Shown here piece after piece: positions 51,381 through 61,762 of a DNA stretch of 64,000 bases (its first letter is position 1; each line of letters starts with the position of its first letter). This DNA is from Alistipes sp. (GTDB lineage Bacteria > Bacteroidota > Bacteroidia > Bacteroidales > Rikenellaceae): assembly GCA_020026335.1 (NCBI GenBank), contig JAHHQO010000006.1, positions 66,351-130,350 of the forward strand, read 5' to 3'. A model generated the notes under the pieces. The model saw nothing but the letters and a program-made list of their open reading frames with translations. It was not told where the DNA came from and ran no database searches. The position numbers and the translations under genes are program-made.

Positions 51381-52934
51381 ATGAACAAAGAATTAATTAT
51401 CAACGTCAACCCCACCGAGATTTCTATCGCCATGTGCGAGGACAAGGTTCTGGTCGAGTTATCGAAGGAACAGTGTCAGACGGGATTCGCCGTAGGTGAT
51501 ATCTATCTGGGAAAGGTTCGCAAAATAATGCCGGGTCTCAACGCGGCATTCGTCAATATAGGCCACGAGAAAGATGCCTTTATCCACTTTCTCGATTTGG
51601 GCACACAGTTCCCGTCACTGCAAAAACTCGTCTCGTCACACGTTCCCGGCAAACGCGGTCTGAGGGCCGAAACCATGAAGATGGAAGACCCCGTGGACAA
51701 GAACGGCAAAATCGGCAACTACATACAGGTGGGTCAGACCATCATGGTGCAGATTGCCAAGGAAGCCATCTCCACAAAGGGTCCCCGACTGACAGCCGAC
51801 ATCTCGCTGGCAGGCAGAAACGTGGTATTGGTTCCCTTCTCGTCGAAGATTTACCTCTCACAGAAGATTCGTTCGGCAGACGAGAAACGCCGTCTGAAGC
51901 GCATCGCTTCGGCCGTGCTGCCCAAGAACTTCGGTGTCATCATCCGCACCGCCGCCATGGAGGCCAAGGACGAGGATATCGAGCACGACATTCAGACCCA
52001 AATCGACCGTTGGAAGAAGACCATCATGGCCATTCGCAAGAACACGGTACCCTCGCAGCTGTTGAGCGAGATGAACCGTGCCAACACCATCATCCGCGAC
52101 TCGCTCAACGAATCGTTCTCGCAGATTGTGGTCGATGACGAGGCCATGTATCAGGAAATCAAGAGCTATATCCACATGATTGAACCCGAGAAGGAGAAAA
52201 TCGTGAAGCTCTACAAAGGCAACGTGCCCATCTTCGACAACTTCGACATCTCGAAGCAGATCAAGTCGCTCTTTGCCAAGTACGTATCGCTCAAGCGCGG
52301 TGCCTACCTCATCATCGAGCGCACCGAGGCCATGAACGTCATCGACGTGAACTCGGGTAACCGCACCAAGGCCGAAGACAATCAGGAGCAGACCGCCATG
52401 GATGTCAATCTGGCGGCGGCGAGCGAGATTGCACGTCAGCTGCGACTGCGCGATTTGGGCGGTATCGTGATGATCGACTTCATCGACCTGCACAAGGCAC
52501 AGAACCGTCAGGCACTCTTCGAGGAGATGGTCAAGCTGATGTCCACCGACAAGGCCAAGCACACCATTCTGCCCCTCACGAAGTTCGGTCTGATGCAGAT
52601 TACCCGCCAGAGAGTGCGTCCCGTGGCGGTGGAGAACACCTCCGATGTCTGCCCCACCTGCAACGGTACGGGTAAAGTGGAGCCCACGGTACTTCTCGAC
52701 AAGAAAATCGAGAACCAGATTTCGTTCCTCACCCAGGACCGCAGTCAGAAGTTTATCCGACTGGTGGTCAGCCCCTATGTGGGTGCCTACCTCAAACGCG
52801 GTCTGCTGTCCATTCGCCGCCGTTGGGAGTGGAAGTACAAAGTCCGCATTCAGATTGTCGAGGACCAGAGCCTGAGCATGATAGATGTTCACTACCACGA
52901 CAAGAAGGACAACGATTTGATTAACATCCATTAA
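51381..52934 (+). CDS. rng: Rne/Rng family ribonuclease (RNase G-like)
   Basis: 517 residues, near the ~490 of E. coli RNase G and without the long scaffold tail of RNase E. The N-terminal S1 domain (~residues 35-125, GFAVGDIYLGKV then IGNYIQVGQTIMVQ) precedes the catalytic domain with Asp residues in MNVIDVNSGN and IVMIDFIDLH that bind Mg. The zinc-link CPTCNGTG is near residue 425. It cleaves single-stranded RNA in rRNA maturation and mRNA decay. It is preceded by a structured leader and followed after 57 nt by mfd. Confidence 0.95.
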   Translation: MNKELIINVNPTEISIAMCEDKVLVELSKEQCQTGFAVGDIYLGKVRKIMPGLNAAFVNIGHEKDAFIHFLDLGTQFPSLQKLVSSHVPGKRGLRAETMKMEDPVDKNGKIGNYIQVGQTIMVQIAKEAISTKGPRLTADISLAGRNVVLVPFSSKIYLSQKIRSADEKRRLKRIASAVLPKNFGVIIRTAAMEAKDEDIEHDIQTQIDRWKKTIMAIRKNTVPSQLLSEMNRANTIIRDSLNESFSQIVVDDEAMYQEIKSYIHMIEPEKEKIVKLYKGNVPIFDNFDISKQIKSLFAKYVSLKRGAYLIIERTEAMNVIDVNSGNRTKAEDNQEQTAMDVNLAAASEIARQLRLRDLGGIVMIDFIDLHKAQNRQALFEEMVKLMSTDKAKHTILPLTKFGLMQITRQRVRPVAVENTSDVCPTCNGTGKVEPTVLLDKKIENQISFLTQDRSQKFIRLVVSPYVGAYLKRGLLSIRRRWEWKYKVRIQIVEDQSLSMIDVHYHDKKDNDLINIH

Positions 52935-52991
52935 CCGCCCCTCCCGTCTTCGGACACAGGAAGGTAACGGGTGATATTTTCAGAGTAAGCA

Positions 52992-55900
52992 ATGACTACT
53001 GCCCAAGAGCAGCTGACACAATTTGCCCAAGGGTCAAAGGCCTTCAAGCAGTTGTGTCGCGAATATAAAAACGAGAGCGCAACCGTCCATCTCAACGAGA
53101 TGGTCGGCGGTGCTCTTTCGTTTTATGCCGCTGCAACGATAGCCCGTGTCGGCGGTATTCACATCTTTGTCGCCGAGGAGCGCGATGCTGCCGCCTACCT
53201 GCTCAACGACTTCTATAACCTGCTCGACGAGAAGAACATCTACTTCTTCCCGTCGGCCTACAAACACTCCGTCGCCAACGGTGTGGAAGACCCCCAGGGC
53301 GTGGTGCAGCGTACCGCGGCACTGACCGCCATGCGCCGCTTCGAAAAGGGGTATATGGTGCTGTGCACCTACCCCGAAGCCCTCGCCGAAAGGGTAGCCG
53401 ACCGCGATGCCCTCACCGTGGAGACCATTCCCATCAAGGTGGGCGACTCGATGAAGATTACCGCCCTCGAGGAGCGACTGGTCAATTCGGGATTCGAGCG
53501 CGTGGACTTTGTCTACGCCCCCGGACAGTACTCGCTGCGTGGCGGTATCGTAGATATTTTCTCCTTCTCGGAGAGCAAACCCTACCGTGTCGATTTCTTC
53601 GATGACGAGGTGGACTCGATTCGCCGTTTCGAGATTTCGAGTCAGCTCTCCACCGAGAAACTCCAGCAGGTGGAGGTACTCCCCGACATGAACGCCGTCA
53701 GCTCGTCGGAACGCCGTATCTCGCTGGCGGAATTCTCCTCGCCGCAGACAGCATGGTGGTTCTTCGATGCGGATTTTGCCCTGCGAAAGGTGAACGACAT
53801 CCGCCGCAAGACCTTGCAGGACATGGAGAACCCCAAGGAGATTGACTCGCTGCTGACCAGCCGCAACGCCCTGTTGAAGGATTTGCAGGGTCACCGTATG
53901 TACCTCATGCGCGACAACCTTCCGGAGCGCAAGGCCGACACCACCGTTCAGTTCTCGACCCAGCCCCAGCCCTCGTTCAACAAGAATTTCGAGCTGCTGG
54001 CCGATGATATTATACGCAACCGCCTGCGCAACTACGAGACTTACATTCTCTCGGAGAACAAGATACAGGTGGAGCGTCTGGAAAACATCTTCCACCAGAT
54101 TGGACGCGGACAGGCCGTGGTGCGTCCCCTTTCGGTGACCCTCCACGAGGGATTTGTGGACCACGAAATCAAGTTGTGTCTCTACACCGACCACCAGATT
54201 TTCGACCGCTACCAGCGTTACCGCATCAACGGCGAAATCAAGCGTGACGAGCAGATGACCGTGGCGGAGCTGAACCAGCTGCGTCCGGGCGATTATGTCG
54301 TCCACATCGACCACGGCGTGGGTCGTTTCGACGGATTGGTGAAGCTCACCGAGAACGGCAAGACCCACGAGGCCATCAAGCTGGTCTACAAGGACGGTGA
54401 CGTGCTCTTCGTCAATGTGCACGCCCTCCACCGCATCTCGCGCTACAAGTCGGGTGACGGCGAGCCGCCCAAGATTTACAAGCTGGGCAACGGTGCATGG
54501 CAGAAGCTGAAGAACGCCGCCAAGAAGGCCGTGAAGGACATCTCGCGCGAGCTGATAGCCCTCTACGCCCGCCGCAAGGCATCGAAGGGTTTTGCCTTCT
54601 CGCCCGACAGCTACCTCCAGCACGAGTTGGAGGCTTCGTTCCGCTGGGAGGACACCCCCGACCAGCAGACCACCGTGGCCGCCATCAAGAAGGACATGGA
54701 GTCGGAGCAGCCGATGGACCGTCTGGTCTGCGGCGATGTGGGCTTCGGCAAAACGGAGGTAGCCATACGTGCCGCCTTCAAAGCCGCGGTAGATGGCAAG
54801 CAGGTGGCGGTTTTGGTACCGACAACCATTCTCGCCCTGCAACACTACCGTTCGTTCATGGAGCGTCTGCGTGACTTTGCCGTCAATATCGAGTACCTCA
54901 ACCGCACCAAGAGCACCAAGGAGGTGAACCGCATTCGTGAGGATTTGGCATCGGGAAAGATTGACATCCTCATCGGCACGCACAAGATATTGGGCAAGAA
55001 CATCAAGTTCCACGACCTGGGACTGCTCATCATCGACGAGGAGCAGAAATTCGGCGTGGCTGCCAAGGAGAAGCTCACCCAGATGAGCGTCTCGGTCGAT
55101 ACGCTGACCCTCACCGCCACCCCCATTCCGCGAACCCTTCAGTTCTCGCTCATGGGTTCGCGCGACCTGTCGGTCATCTCCACACCGCCGCCCAACCGCC
55201 AGCCCATCATCACCGAATCGCATGTCTTCTCGGAGGACATCATTCGCGATGCCATAGAGGTGGAGTTGTCACGTGGAGGACAGGTCTACTTCGTGCATAA
55301 CCGCGTGGAGGACATGCCCCAGATTCAGGGTATGATTTCGCGCATCTGCCCCAAGGCCCGCATTGGTGTGGGACACGGCAAGATGCCCTCCGACCAGCTG
55401 GAGAAGCTCATCATGGACTTCATCTACGGCGAGTTTGACGTGCTGCTGGCCACCACCATCGTGGAGAACGGCATCGACATTCCCAACGCCAACACCATCA
55501 TCGTCAACAACGCCCAGAACTTCGGTCTGAGCGACCTCCACCAGCTGCGCGGCCGTGTGGGACGAAGCGACAAGAAGGCCTACTGCTACCTGCTCTCGCC
55601 CCCCGAGGAGCTGATTACCCCCGATGCACGCCGCCGTCTGCGCGCCATCGAGGAGTTCTCCGACCTGGGGTCGGGCTTCAACATCGCCATGCAGGACCTC
55701 GACATTCGCGGTGCGGGTAACCTGCTGGGTGCCGAGCAGAGCGGTTTCATCGCCGACATCGGTTTCGAGACCTACCAGAAGATTATGAACGAGGCCATCG
55801 CCGAGTTGCGCGCCGAGGGTCTTCAGGTGGCCGGTATGTCGAGCGAAGAGCAGGACGTCATCGACAAGATTCACTTCATCGACGATGCCGTCATCGACAT

Positions 55901-56324
55901 CGAGGTGGAAGCATCGCTGCCCGACGCCTATGTGGCACAGCAGGCCGAGCGTCTGAAGCTCTACCGCGAGTTGGACTCCACCAAGGACGAGGCGGCTCTC
56001 GAAGCCTTCGAGCAACGACTCATCGACCGCTTCGGCCCCCTGCCCAAGGCGGCACGCGAACTGCTCAACGTGGTGCGTCTGCGTTGGGAGGCCATACGAC
56101 TGGGTATGGAGCGCGTGAAGGTGAAGAACGGACTCATGATTGTCCACTTCATCGGCGAGGAAAATTCGCCGTATTACAAAAGCGACATTTTCATGGAACT
56201 TTTGAAGAAAGTAACACAACAACCACAGCGTTTTGTGCTCAAACAACACAATAATAAACTGGCAATGACCGTTAGAAATATCAAAGACGTGGAGGATGCC
56301 TGGAAAACTCTCCAACAGTTGTGA
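52992..56324 (+). CDS. mfd: Transcription-repair coupling factor Mfd
   Basis: 1110 residues. It removes stalled RNA polymerase and recruits UvrA. Order: UvrB-like N-terminal domain (~1-330), CarD-like RNA-polymerase-interacting domain (~420-500, LRPGDYVVHIDHGVGRFDG), SF2 helicase with Walker A GDVGFGKTEVA and DEEQ box, TATPIPRTL, GRVGRSDKKAYCY (motif VI), and the TRCF C-terminal domain. It lies 57 nt after rng. The last bases overlap the GTG start of coaX (GTGA). Confidence 0.97.
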   Translation: MTTAQEQLTQFAQGSKAFKQLCREYKNESATVHLNEMVGGALSFYAAATIARVGGIHIFVAEERDAAAYLLNDFYNLLDEKNIYFFPSAYKHSVANGVEDPQGVVQRTAALTAMRRFEKGYMVLCTYPEALAERVADRDALTVETIPIKVGDSMKITALEERLVNSGFERVDFVYAPGQYSLRGGIVDIFSFSESKPYRVDFFDDEVDSIRRFEISSQLSTEKLQQVEVLPDMNAVSSSERRISLAEFSSPQTAWWFFDADFALRKVNDIRRKTLQDMENPKEIDSLLTSRNALLKDLQGHRMYLMRDNLPERKADTTVQFSTQPQPSFNKNFELLADDIIRNRLRNYETYILSENKIQVERLENIFHQIGRGQAVVRPLSVTLHEGFVDHEIKLCLYTDHQIFDRYQRYRINGEIKRDEQMTVAELNQLRPGDYVVHIDHGVGRFDGLVKLTENGKTHEAIKLVYKDGDVLFVNVHALHRISRYKSGDGEPPKIYKLGNGAWQKLKNAAKKAVKDISRELIALYARRKASKGFAFSPDSYLQHELEASFRWEDTPDQQTTVAAIKKDMESEQPMDRLVCGDVGFGKTEVAIRAAFKAAVDGKQVAVLVPTTILALQHYRSFMERLRDFAVNIEYLNRTKSTKEVNRIREDLASGKIDILIGTHKILGKNIKFHDLGLLIIDEEQKFGVAAKEKLTQMSVSVDTLTLTATPIPRTLQFSLMGSRDLSVISTPPPNRQPIITESHVFSEDIIRDAIEVELSRGGQVYFVHNRVEDMPQIQGMISRICPKARIGVGHGKMPSDQLEKLIMDFIYGEFDVLLATTIVENGIDIPNANTIIVNNAQNFGLSDLHQLRGRVGRSDKKAYCYLLSPPEELITPDARRRLRAIEEFSDLGSGFNIAMQDLDIRGAGNLLGAEQSGFIADIGFETYQKIMNEAIAELRAEGLQVAGMSSEEQDVIDKIHFIDDAVIDIEVEASLPDAYVAQQAERLKLYRELDSTKDEAALEAFEQRLIDRFGPLPKAARELLNVVRLRWEAIRLGMERVKVKNGLMIVHFIGEENSPYYKSDIFMELLKKVTQQPQRFVLKQHNNKLAMTVRNIKDVEDAWKTLQQL

Positions 56325-57061
56325 ATCTGATTGTAGACATCGGCAACTCACGAATAAAGGTTGCCATCACCCGTCACGGAGAGATTGTGGCGGTGGAATA
56401 CACCGATGAACTCACCCCCGAAATGGTGGACCGCTTAAGAGTGGATTATCCGCTCGACAAGGCGATTATAGCATCGACAAGAGGTGATTTTCCGGAAATC
56501 ACGCGGATGTTGAGAAGCAGAATAGCCACAGTGCTGGAGTTTCTGCCCCAGACCCCCGTGCCGATAAAGAACGACTATCTGACACCCGAAACCCTGGGAC
56601 GAGACCGTCTGGCTGCCGCCGTGGGAGCCGCCGCCCTCTTCCCCGGTCGTAATGTGTTGATTATCGACTTCGGCACGGCCGTCACTCTCGATGTGGTGAG
56701 CAGCGATGCCACCTATCGGGGCGGCTGCATATCTCCCGGATTAAGGTGCAGATTCCGCGCCCTGCACGACTACACTGCCAAGCTGCCCCTCTGTGAGGCA
56801 ACCGACAGTCGCGAGTTGGTGGGACGCACCACACGCGAGGCCATAGAATTGGGCGTGATGAACTCCATGACCTTCGAAATCGAGGGCTATATCGCAAGAA
56901 TGGAGCATGAATTTGAGGATTTGTGCATAATTTTTACAGGAGGAGACGCAAAAAACTTTGCGAAACGAATTAAAAACACGATATTTGCAAAATATAATCT
57001 AGTCGTTTACGGACTCGATAGAATTTTAGAATTCAATGTTTGTGAAGAACACCTTAATTAA
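56321..57061 (+). CDS. coaX: Type III pantothenate kinase
   Basis: 246 residues. It phosphorylates pantothenate, the first step from vitamin B5 to CoA, by the CoaX route that is not inhibited by CoA. Signatures: VDIGNSRIK at the N-terminus, DRLAAAVGAAALFPGRN, IDFGTAVTLD and GGCISPGLRCRFRALHDYTAKLP. The start is GTG at 56321 overlapping the mfd stop (GTGA); no ATG is available before the first motif. The 3' end overlaps the next gene by 26 nt. It connects with panC-panD at 8.3-9.5 kb. Confidence 0.93.
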   Translation: MNLIVDIGNSRIKVAITRHGEIVAVEYTDELTPEMVDRLRVDYPLDKAIIASTRGDFPEITRMLRSRIATVLEFLPQTPVPIKNDYLTPETLGRDRLAAAVGAAALFPGRNVLIIDFGTAVTLDVVSSDATYRGGCISPGLRCRFRALHDYTAKLPLCEATDSRELVGRTTREAIELGVMNSMTFEIEGYIARMEHEFEDLCIIFTGGDAKNFAKRIKNTIFAKYNLVVYGLDRILEFNVCEEHLN

Positions 57062-58421
57062 ACTGGCCGTCGCTATTGCGGCATTTGTTATTCCGGCAAC
57101 AGCGTCGGCGCAGTCCAGCAGCATAAACGCATTCTCACCCTACACGATGTACGGTATCGGTGAGATCAATACCCCCGGAACACTGGCCATGCGCTCGATG
57201 GGCGGTATTGGTGTTGCCATGCGCAACGCACGTATGGTCAACACGCTCAACCCCGCCGCCTACAGTCTGACCCCGCGCAAGAGTTTCCTCTTCAGCATGG
57301 GTCTCGAGGGTCAGAATTACTATAACTACCAAACCGTGAAGCAGGAGAACAAATCTCTGAACAAGCAGAGTGCTTACAACACGTTCAACCTTCACGACAT
57401 TGCCATACAGCTGCCGCTGGGCAAGCGCATCGGTTTCGGTTTGAGTCTGATGCCCTACTCATCGGTGGGCTACCGCATCTCCTACCGTCGTCCCTATGTG
57501 CCGACCGATCCCGTACAGAGCAACATCGGTGCCACACAATACTCCTACGAGGGTTCGGGTGACATCACGGAGGTGAAGTTTGGTATCGGTATGCAGATTT
57601 TCAAGAACGTATCGCTCGGTATCGCCGCACAGTACTACTGGGGCGACATCGACCGTCTGTTCTCGACCACTTTCCTGCCCATCACCGGTGAGGGTACTTT
57701 CAGCTCCACGACCGGTGTGGACAACTATTCGGTATCGACCCTCAAGGGTCAGATTGGTTTGATGTGGGACATCATCACCACCGAGAAGCGCGCCCTCACA
57801 GCCGGCGTAACCTTCGACTTCGGTGGCGACATCAAGCCCGACAAATCATCGAAGGTCACCACGGGAAGTCTCCACGAGACCATCGTTGTGAGCGATACCA
57901 CACAGTTGCGCATGGTGCTGCCCCGCCAGCTGACACTGGGTACCACCTACCAGACCGGCAAATGGCTGGTCGGCGTGGATTACACCTTCCAGAACTGGGG
58001 CGGCAAGAACAAGGGTACATCGAACACCCTGGGTGAGAATGCAGCAGACAACTTCGCCGTGTCATACACCAACACCAGCACCATCAAGATGGGTATGGAA
58101 TTCACCCCTGCGCGTTACGATGTGCGCCACTTCCTGAAGCGTTGCAGTTACCGCGCGGGCTTCCGTTACGGCAACTACCACCAGACCTTCGGCGGTGAGA
58201 AACTCCACCAATACTCGCTCTCGCTGGGTATCGGTATTCCCGTGAGATTCCTCGGCTCGTCGGCTGTGGATGTCGGTGTAGAGTTCGGCCGCAGAGGTTA
58301 CAACCTTGCCAAGGAGCTCGGACTCGTCCGTCAGCAATATGTGAAATTCTCGGTGGCCTTCTCCCTCTTCGCAGGTAGCGAGAACGGTGAGTACTGGTTC
58401 ATGAGACCCAAATACGATTAA
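57036..58421 (+). CDS. FadL/OmpP1-like outer-membrane protein
   Basis: 461 residues. A signal peptide (hydrophobic LIKLAVAIAAFVIPATASA, cleavage after ASA) is followed by an N-terminal segment (YTMYGIGEINTPGTLAMRSMGG and NPAAYS) like that of FadL-type hydrophobic-compound porins; then alternating strands to the C-terminus, with aromatic residues closing strands. The likely role is uptake of hydrophobic molecules, but the family in Bacteroidota is broad. The start at 57036 overlaps coaX by 26 nt and gives the intact signal peptide. Confidence 0.8.
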   Translation: MFVKNTLIKLAVAIAAFVIPATASAQSSSINAFSPYTMYGIGEINTPGTLAMRSMGGIGVAMRNARMVNTLNPAAYSLTPRKSFLFSMGLEGQNYYNYQTVKQENKSLNKQSAYNTFNLHDIAIQLPLGKRIGFGLSLMPYSSVGYRISYRRPYVPTDPVQSNIGATQYSYEGSGDITEVKFGIGMQIFKNVSLGIAAQYYWGDIDRLFSTTFLPITGEGTFSSTTGVDNYSVSTLKGQIGLMWDIITTEKRALTAGVTFDFGGDIKPDKSSKVTTGSLHETIVVSDTTQLRMVLPRQLTLGTTYQTGKWLVGVDYTFQNWGGKNKGTSNTLGENAADNFAVSYTNTSTIKMGMEFTPARYDVRHFLKRCSYRAGFRYGNYHQTFGGEKLHQYSLSLGIGIPVRFLGSSAVDVGVEFGRRGYNLAKELGLVRQQYVKFSVAFSLFAGSENGEYWFMRPKYD

Positions 58422-58453
58422 AAATATCAATACAACATAAATTTAATCTACCG

Positions 58454-59794
58454 ATGAAAACTATTAAATTATTGCTCGTTGCCGCATCTGCATTTGTTGC
58501 GACATCGGCAATAGCGCAACAGGACTTTAGCGCACCCCAGTACGCAAAGTGGGGTGAGACCAATGAAGAGCGTCTTCAGAACATCCAGAACAGCAACTTC
58601 CTGAAGGAGTCGTGCGACAACCGCGACTATCAGGCAGCATCGCACTACCTCAAGGAGCTGATTGACCACTGCCCCAAAGCATCGGTCAGCATCTACCAGC
58701 GTGGTGCAACCGTATATAAGAACAAAATCAACCGCGCAAAGAGCGTGGCTGAGAAAAACGTATATGTAGATTCACTGTTGTTGATTTACGACCTGCGTAA
58801 CCAGTACTTCGGTCACAGCAGAAAGCAGGGTACTGCCTACATTCTCGACCGTAAGGCTCGCGAGTATCTGACCTACCGTCCCGACGACCGTGCAGGTATC
58901 CGCAAGGCATTCCGTGAGGCTATCGAGGCAGGTGGTCAGAACACCGACCCCGAGACTCTGGTCGCTTACTTCAGCAACCTCTGCGACGACTACAAGAACA
59001 CCGACGAGGTGATGCCCGAGGAGCTCATCGCAGAGTACGACCGTCTGACTCCCTATTTCGAGGCTAACCCCGCCAACAGCGAGTACAAGTCACAGTTCGA
59101 TGCAGCATTCGGTTTGAGTGGTGCAGCAAGCTGCGAGAACCTCGAGACCCTCTTCTCGAAGAAGTTGGCTGCCGCTCCCGACGATGTAGACGTATTGTCG
59201 CAGGCTGTAGCTCTGATGTCGAGAGCAAAGTGTGACGGTGATTTCTACTTCAACATCGCCGAGAAATACTACGCTGTAAAGCCCTCGTCGGAGACTGCAA
59301 TGTTCCTGGCTCAGGCTTTCCAGAGCAAGGGTGATTATGAGAAGGCTACCACCTACCTCAAGGAGGCACTGGCTGTCGAGAAGGACGATGCAGAGCGTCA
59401 GCAGCTCTACGTTCGTATCGCTCTCGTAGCTCTGGTTGCCAACAACATTCCCGAGGCTGCCGAGGCAGCTCGCAACGCTCGTGACCTCAACCCCGAGGAC
59501 GGTGTGCCCTACTTCGTACTGGCACAGTGCTACGGTGTATCGGCAGGCCACTGCGGTGGTTTCTCGGGTCAGGCTACTTTCTGGGTGGCTTACGACACCA
59601 TGGCTAAGGCGCTGGAGTTGCTCCCCGAGGATTCGGAGTACCTCACCGCAGCCAAGGCTTCGTTGAATGCTTACTACAACCGTTTCCCCAACTCGGAGGA
59701 GTGCTTCTTCAACGAGTTGAAGGATGGTGCACACTACACAGTCAACTGCGGTACAGCTCGCGGTATCTCGACTGTAGTGCGTTCACGCAAGTAA
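58454..59794 (+). CDS. Periplasmic TPR-repeat protein
   Basis: 446 residues. A signal peptide (cleavage near ATSAIA) precedes helical repeats; TPR-like pairs are visible around residues 40-75 and 275-385 (EKATTYLKEALAVEKDD; AEAARNARDLNPED). Codon use here is that of highly expressed genes, so the protein may be abundant. No catalytic domain is visible; a scaffold or envelope-assembly role is the usual inference. It lies 32 nt after the FadL-like gene and 17 nt before lptC. Confidence 0.8.
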   Translation: MKTIKLLLVAASAFVATSAIAQQDFSAPQYAKWGETNEERLQNIQNSNFLKESCDNRDYQAASHYLKELIDHCPKASVSIYQRGATVYKNKINRAKSVAEKNVYVDSLLLIYDLRNQYFGHSRKQGTAYILDRKAREYLTYRPDDRAGIRKAFREAIEAGGQNTDPETLVAYFSNLCDDYKNTDEVMPEELIAEYDRLTPYFEANPANSEYKSQFDAAFGLSGAASCENLETLFSKKLAAAPDDVDVLSQAVALMSRAKCDGDFYFNIAEKYYAVKPSSETAMFLAQAFQSKGDYEKATTYLKEALAVEKDDAERQQLYVRIALVALVANNIPEAAEAARNARDLNPEDGVPYFVLAQCYGVSAGHCGGFSGQATFWVAYDTMAKALELLPEDSEYLTAAKASLNAYYNRFPNSEECFFNELKDGAHYTVNCGTARGISTVVRSRK

Positions 59795-59811
59795 AACAGT
59801 CATAGTACGAC

Positions 59812-60462
59812 ATGCTAAAGCGTGTGAAATCATATATAGCGGTAGCACTCTCCATGATGGGGAGTGCTATCTTGCTATTTTCATGTGAAAGCGGCGGAGC
59901 GACACGCCTCCCCGACCTCGACGAGGGCAAGATGACCGAATACAGCGAGAATCTTTCGATTGTCATGTCGCAGAACGGTCGCCGTTCCTACCACTTCTCC
60001 ACCCCTCTGCTGGAGGGCTACGGACAGGCACGCGAACCCTATCGCGAATTTCGCAAGGGTATAAAAATCACCACCTATCAGGATGACTCACTCTCGACTG
60101 TCGATGTGGTGCTGACGGCCAACTACGCCATCTACTTCGAGAAGCGTCAGCTCTGGGAAGCCAAGGGCGATGTGGTGGTCACCAAATCCGACGGCAAGCG
60201 TCTCTACACCCAGCAACTCTACTGGAATGCGCAGACCAAGAAAATCTACTCGAACGTGGATTCGAAGGTGGTCATGGGACGTGGTCGTCACGAATGTATC
60301 GGTGAGGGCTTCGAATCGAACGAAGAATTCACCCAGTGGAGATTCCGCCACGGCAACGGTCGCTCGGAATTTGAGAATATCTCGCTGACGAAGAACAAAA
60401 ACAACAAAGAGGGCACGCCCTCTCCCAAAACTTCGGCAGTCCGCACAACGCAACAAAATTAA
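59812..60462 (+). CDS. lptC: LPS export periplasmic protein LptC (lipoprotein form)
   Basis: 216 residues. The N-terminal hydrophobic segment ends in a lipobox Cys25 (LLFSC), so it may be lipid-anchored rather than TM-anchored as in E. coli. The body (DDSLSTVDVVLTANYAIYFEKRQLWEA, then GDVVVTKSDGKRLYTQQLYWN) is the beta-jellyroll pattern of LptC/LptA. It passes LPS from the LptBFG exporter to LptA. It follows the TPR gene by 17 nt and precedes the CorC-like gene by 9 nt. It completes an LPS set with lpxK, kdsA/B/D and the MsbA-like exporter. Confidence 0.88.
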   Translation: MLKRVKSYIAVALSMMGSAILLFSCESGGATRLPDLDEGKMTEYSENLSIVMSQNGRRSYHFSTPLLEGYGQAREPYREFRKGIKITTYQDDSLSTVDVVLTANYAIYFEKRQLWEAKGDVVVTKSDGKRLYTQQLYWNAQTKKIYSNVDSKVVMGRGRHECIGEGFESNEEFTQWRFRHGNGRSEFENISLTKNKNNKEGTPSPKTSAVRTTQQN

Positions 60463-60471
60463 AGAACGATA

Positions 60472-61734
60472 ATGCTTACTTCGATAATCCTCATATTGGT
60501 GATGCTGCTGCTGTCTGCCTTTTTTTCGGGTATGGAGATTGCCTTCACAAGCAAGAACCGCCTGAAACTGGAGATTGACCGCAAGCAGAGCCATATGTTC
60601 GACCGCATAGCCGACATCTTTGCACACAACCCCGGACAATACATCACCACGATATTGGTGGGCAACAACATCGCACTGGTCATCTACTCGTTGAGCATGT
60701 CGCTGATGTTGAGAGGCATCTTCAGTCTTTTGGGCTGGAAAGGTATCTCCGAGGCGGGTTCGGTGGCTGTCGAGACGGCGGTATCGACCATCATTATCAT
60801 CTTCTTCGCGGAGTTTCTACCCAAGACGGTCTTCCGCAACAATCCCAATTTCTATTACCGCATCTTCTCGCCCGTCATTCTGTTTTTCTACCTGTTGCTC
60901 TACCCCATCGCACGATTCACGACGATGCTCTCTCACGGCATTCTGTGGCTCACGGGTAACAAAGTGGTGGAACAGACCCAGACGCAGATATTCAACCGCG
61001 ATGACCTGGCATCGCTGCTCGACACCAACAACACGGAGCAGCACCCCGAATCGGACAACGAAATCAAGCTCTTTCAGAACGCTCTCGACTTTGCCGACCA
61101 GAGGGTGAGAGACTGCATGATTCCGCGTGTGGACATCGAGGCGGTGGACATCGACGACACCACCATCGAACAGCTCACCGAGCGATTCGTAGATACCAAA
61201 TTCTCGCGTATCTTCGTGTGGAAGAACAACATCGACAACATCATCGGATATGTCAATTCCAAGATGCTGTTCACCCGTCCCAAGACCATTCAGGAGGTGT
61301 TGATGCAGGTGAACTTCGTCCCCGAAACCATGCCCCTGCAACTCATGTTGCAGAACTTCATCAAGCACCGCAGCAACATCGCCGTTGTCATCGACGAGTT
61401 CGGCGGTACGGCAGGCGTCATCTCGCTGGAGGACGTTCTGGAGCAGATTTTCGGAGAGATTGAAGACGAGCACGATGTGGCGGATTTGACCGAAAAACAG
61501 GTCGGTCCCGACGAGTTTGTCCTGTCGTGTCGTCTGGAGGTGAAATACCTCAACGACAAATACGGATTGGGTATTCCCGAAAGCAAGGAATATGAGACGC
61601 TGGCAGGATTCATCATCTACAATTACGAGGGAATCCCCACCGCCGGAGAGACCGTAGTGGTTGATAATTTACAACTTAAGATACTTCGCACGACACGTTC
61701 GCGCATCGAATTGGCGAGGATAAAAAAATTGTAA
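60472..61734 (+). CDS. CNNM/CBS/CorC-HlyC membrane protein (GldE-like)
   Basis: 420 residues. An N-terminal DUF21 (CNNM) domain with about four TM helices (~1-170, SAFFSGMEIAFTS motif) is followed by a CBS pair (~195-320, MIPRVDIEAVDID and VIDEFGGTAGVIS) and a CorC_HlyC C-terminal domain (~330-415). Homologues act in Mg/Co efflux; in Flavobacteria GldE of this family supports gliding and the T9SS. The role here cannot be fixed. It lies 9 nt after lptC. Confidence 0.9.
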   Translation: MLTSIILILVMLLLSAFFSGMEIAFTSKNRLKLEIDRKQSHMFDRIADIFAHNPGQYITTILVGNNIALVIYSLSMSLMLRGIFSLLGWKGISEAGSVAVETAVSTIIIIFFAEFLPKTVFRNNPNFYYRIFSPVILFFYLLLYPIARFTTMLSHGILWLTGNKVVEQTQTQIFNRDDLASLLDTNNTEQHPESDNEIKLFQNALDFADQRVRDCMIPRVDIEAVDIDDTTIEQLTERFVDTKFSRIFVWKNNIDNIIGYVNSKMLFTRPKTIQEVLMQVNFVPETMPLQLMLQNFIKHRSNIAVVIDEFGGTAGVISLEDVLEQIFGEIEDEHDVADLTEKQVGPDEFVLSCRLEVKYLNDKYGLGIPESKEYETLAGFIIYNYEGIPTAGETVVVDNLQLKILRTTRSRIELARIKKL

Positions 61735-61762
61735 TATTGTTCATATTATTCACGAAATTTAT

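Noticed and set aside
53034..55223. 729-codon minus-strand frame opposite mfd
   Set aside because: Antisense shadow of Mfd; His/Leu/Val-rich translation with no motif.
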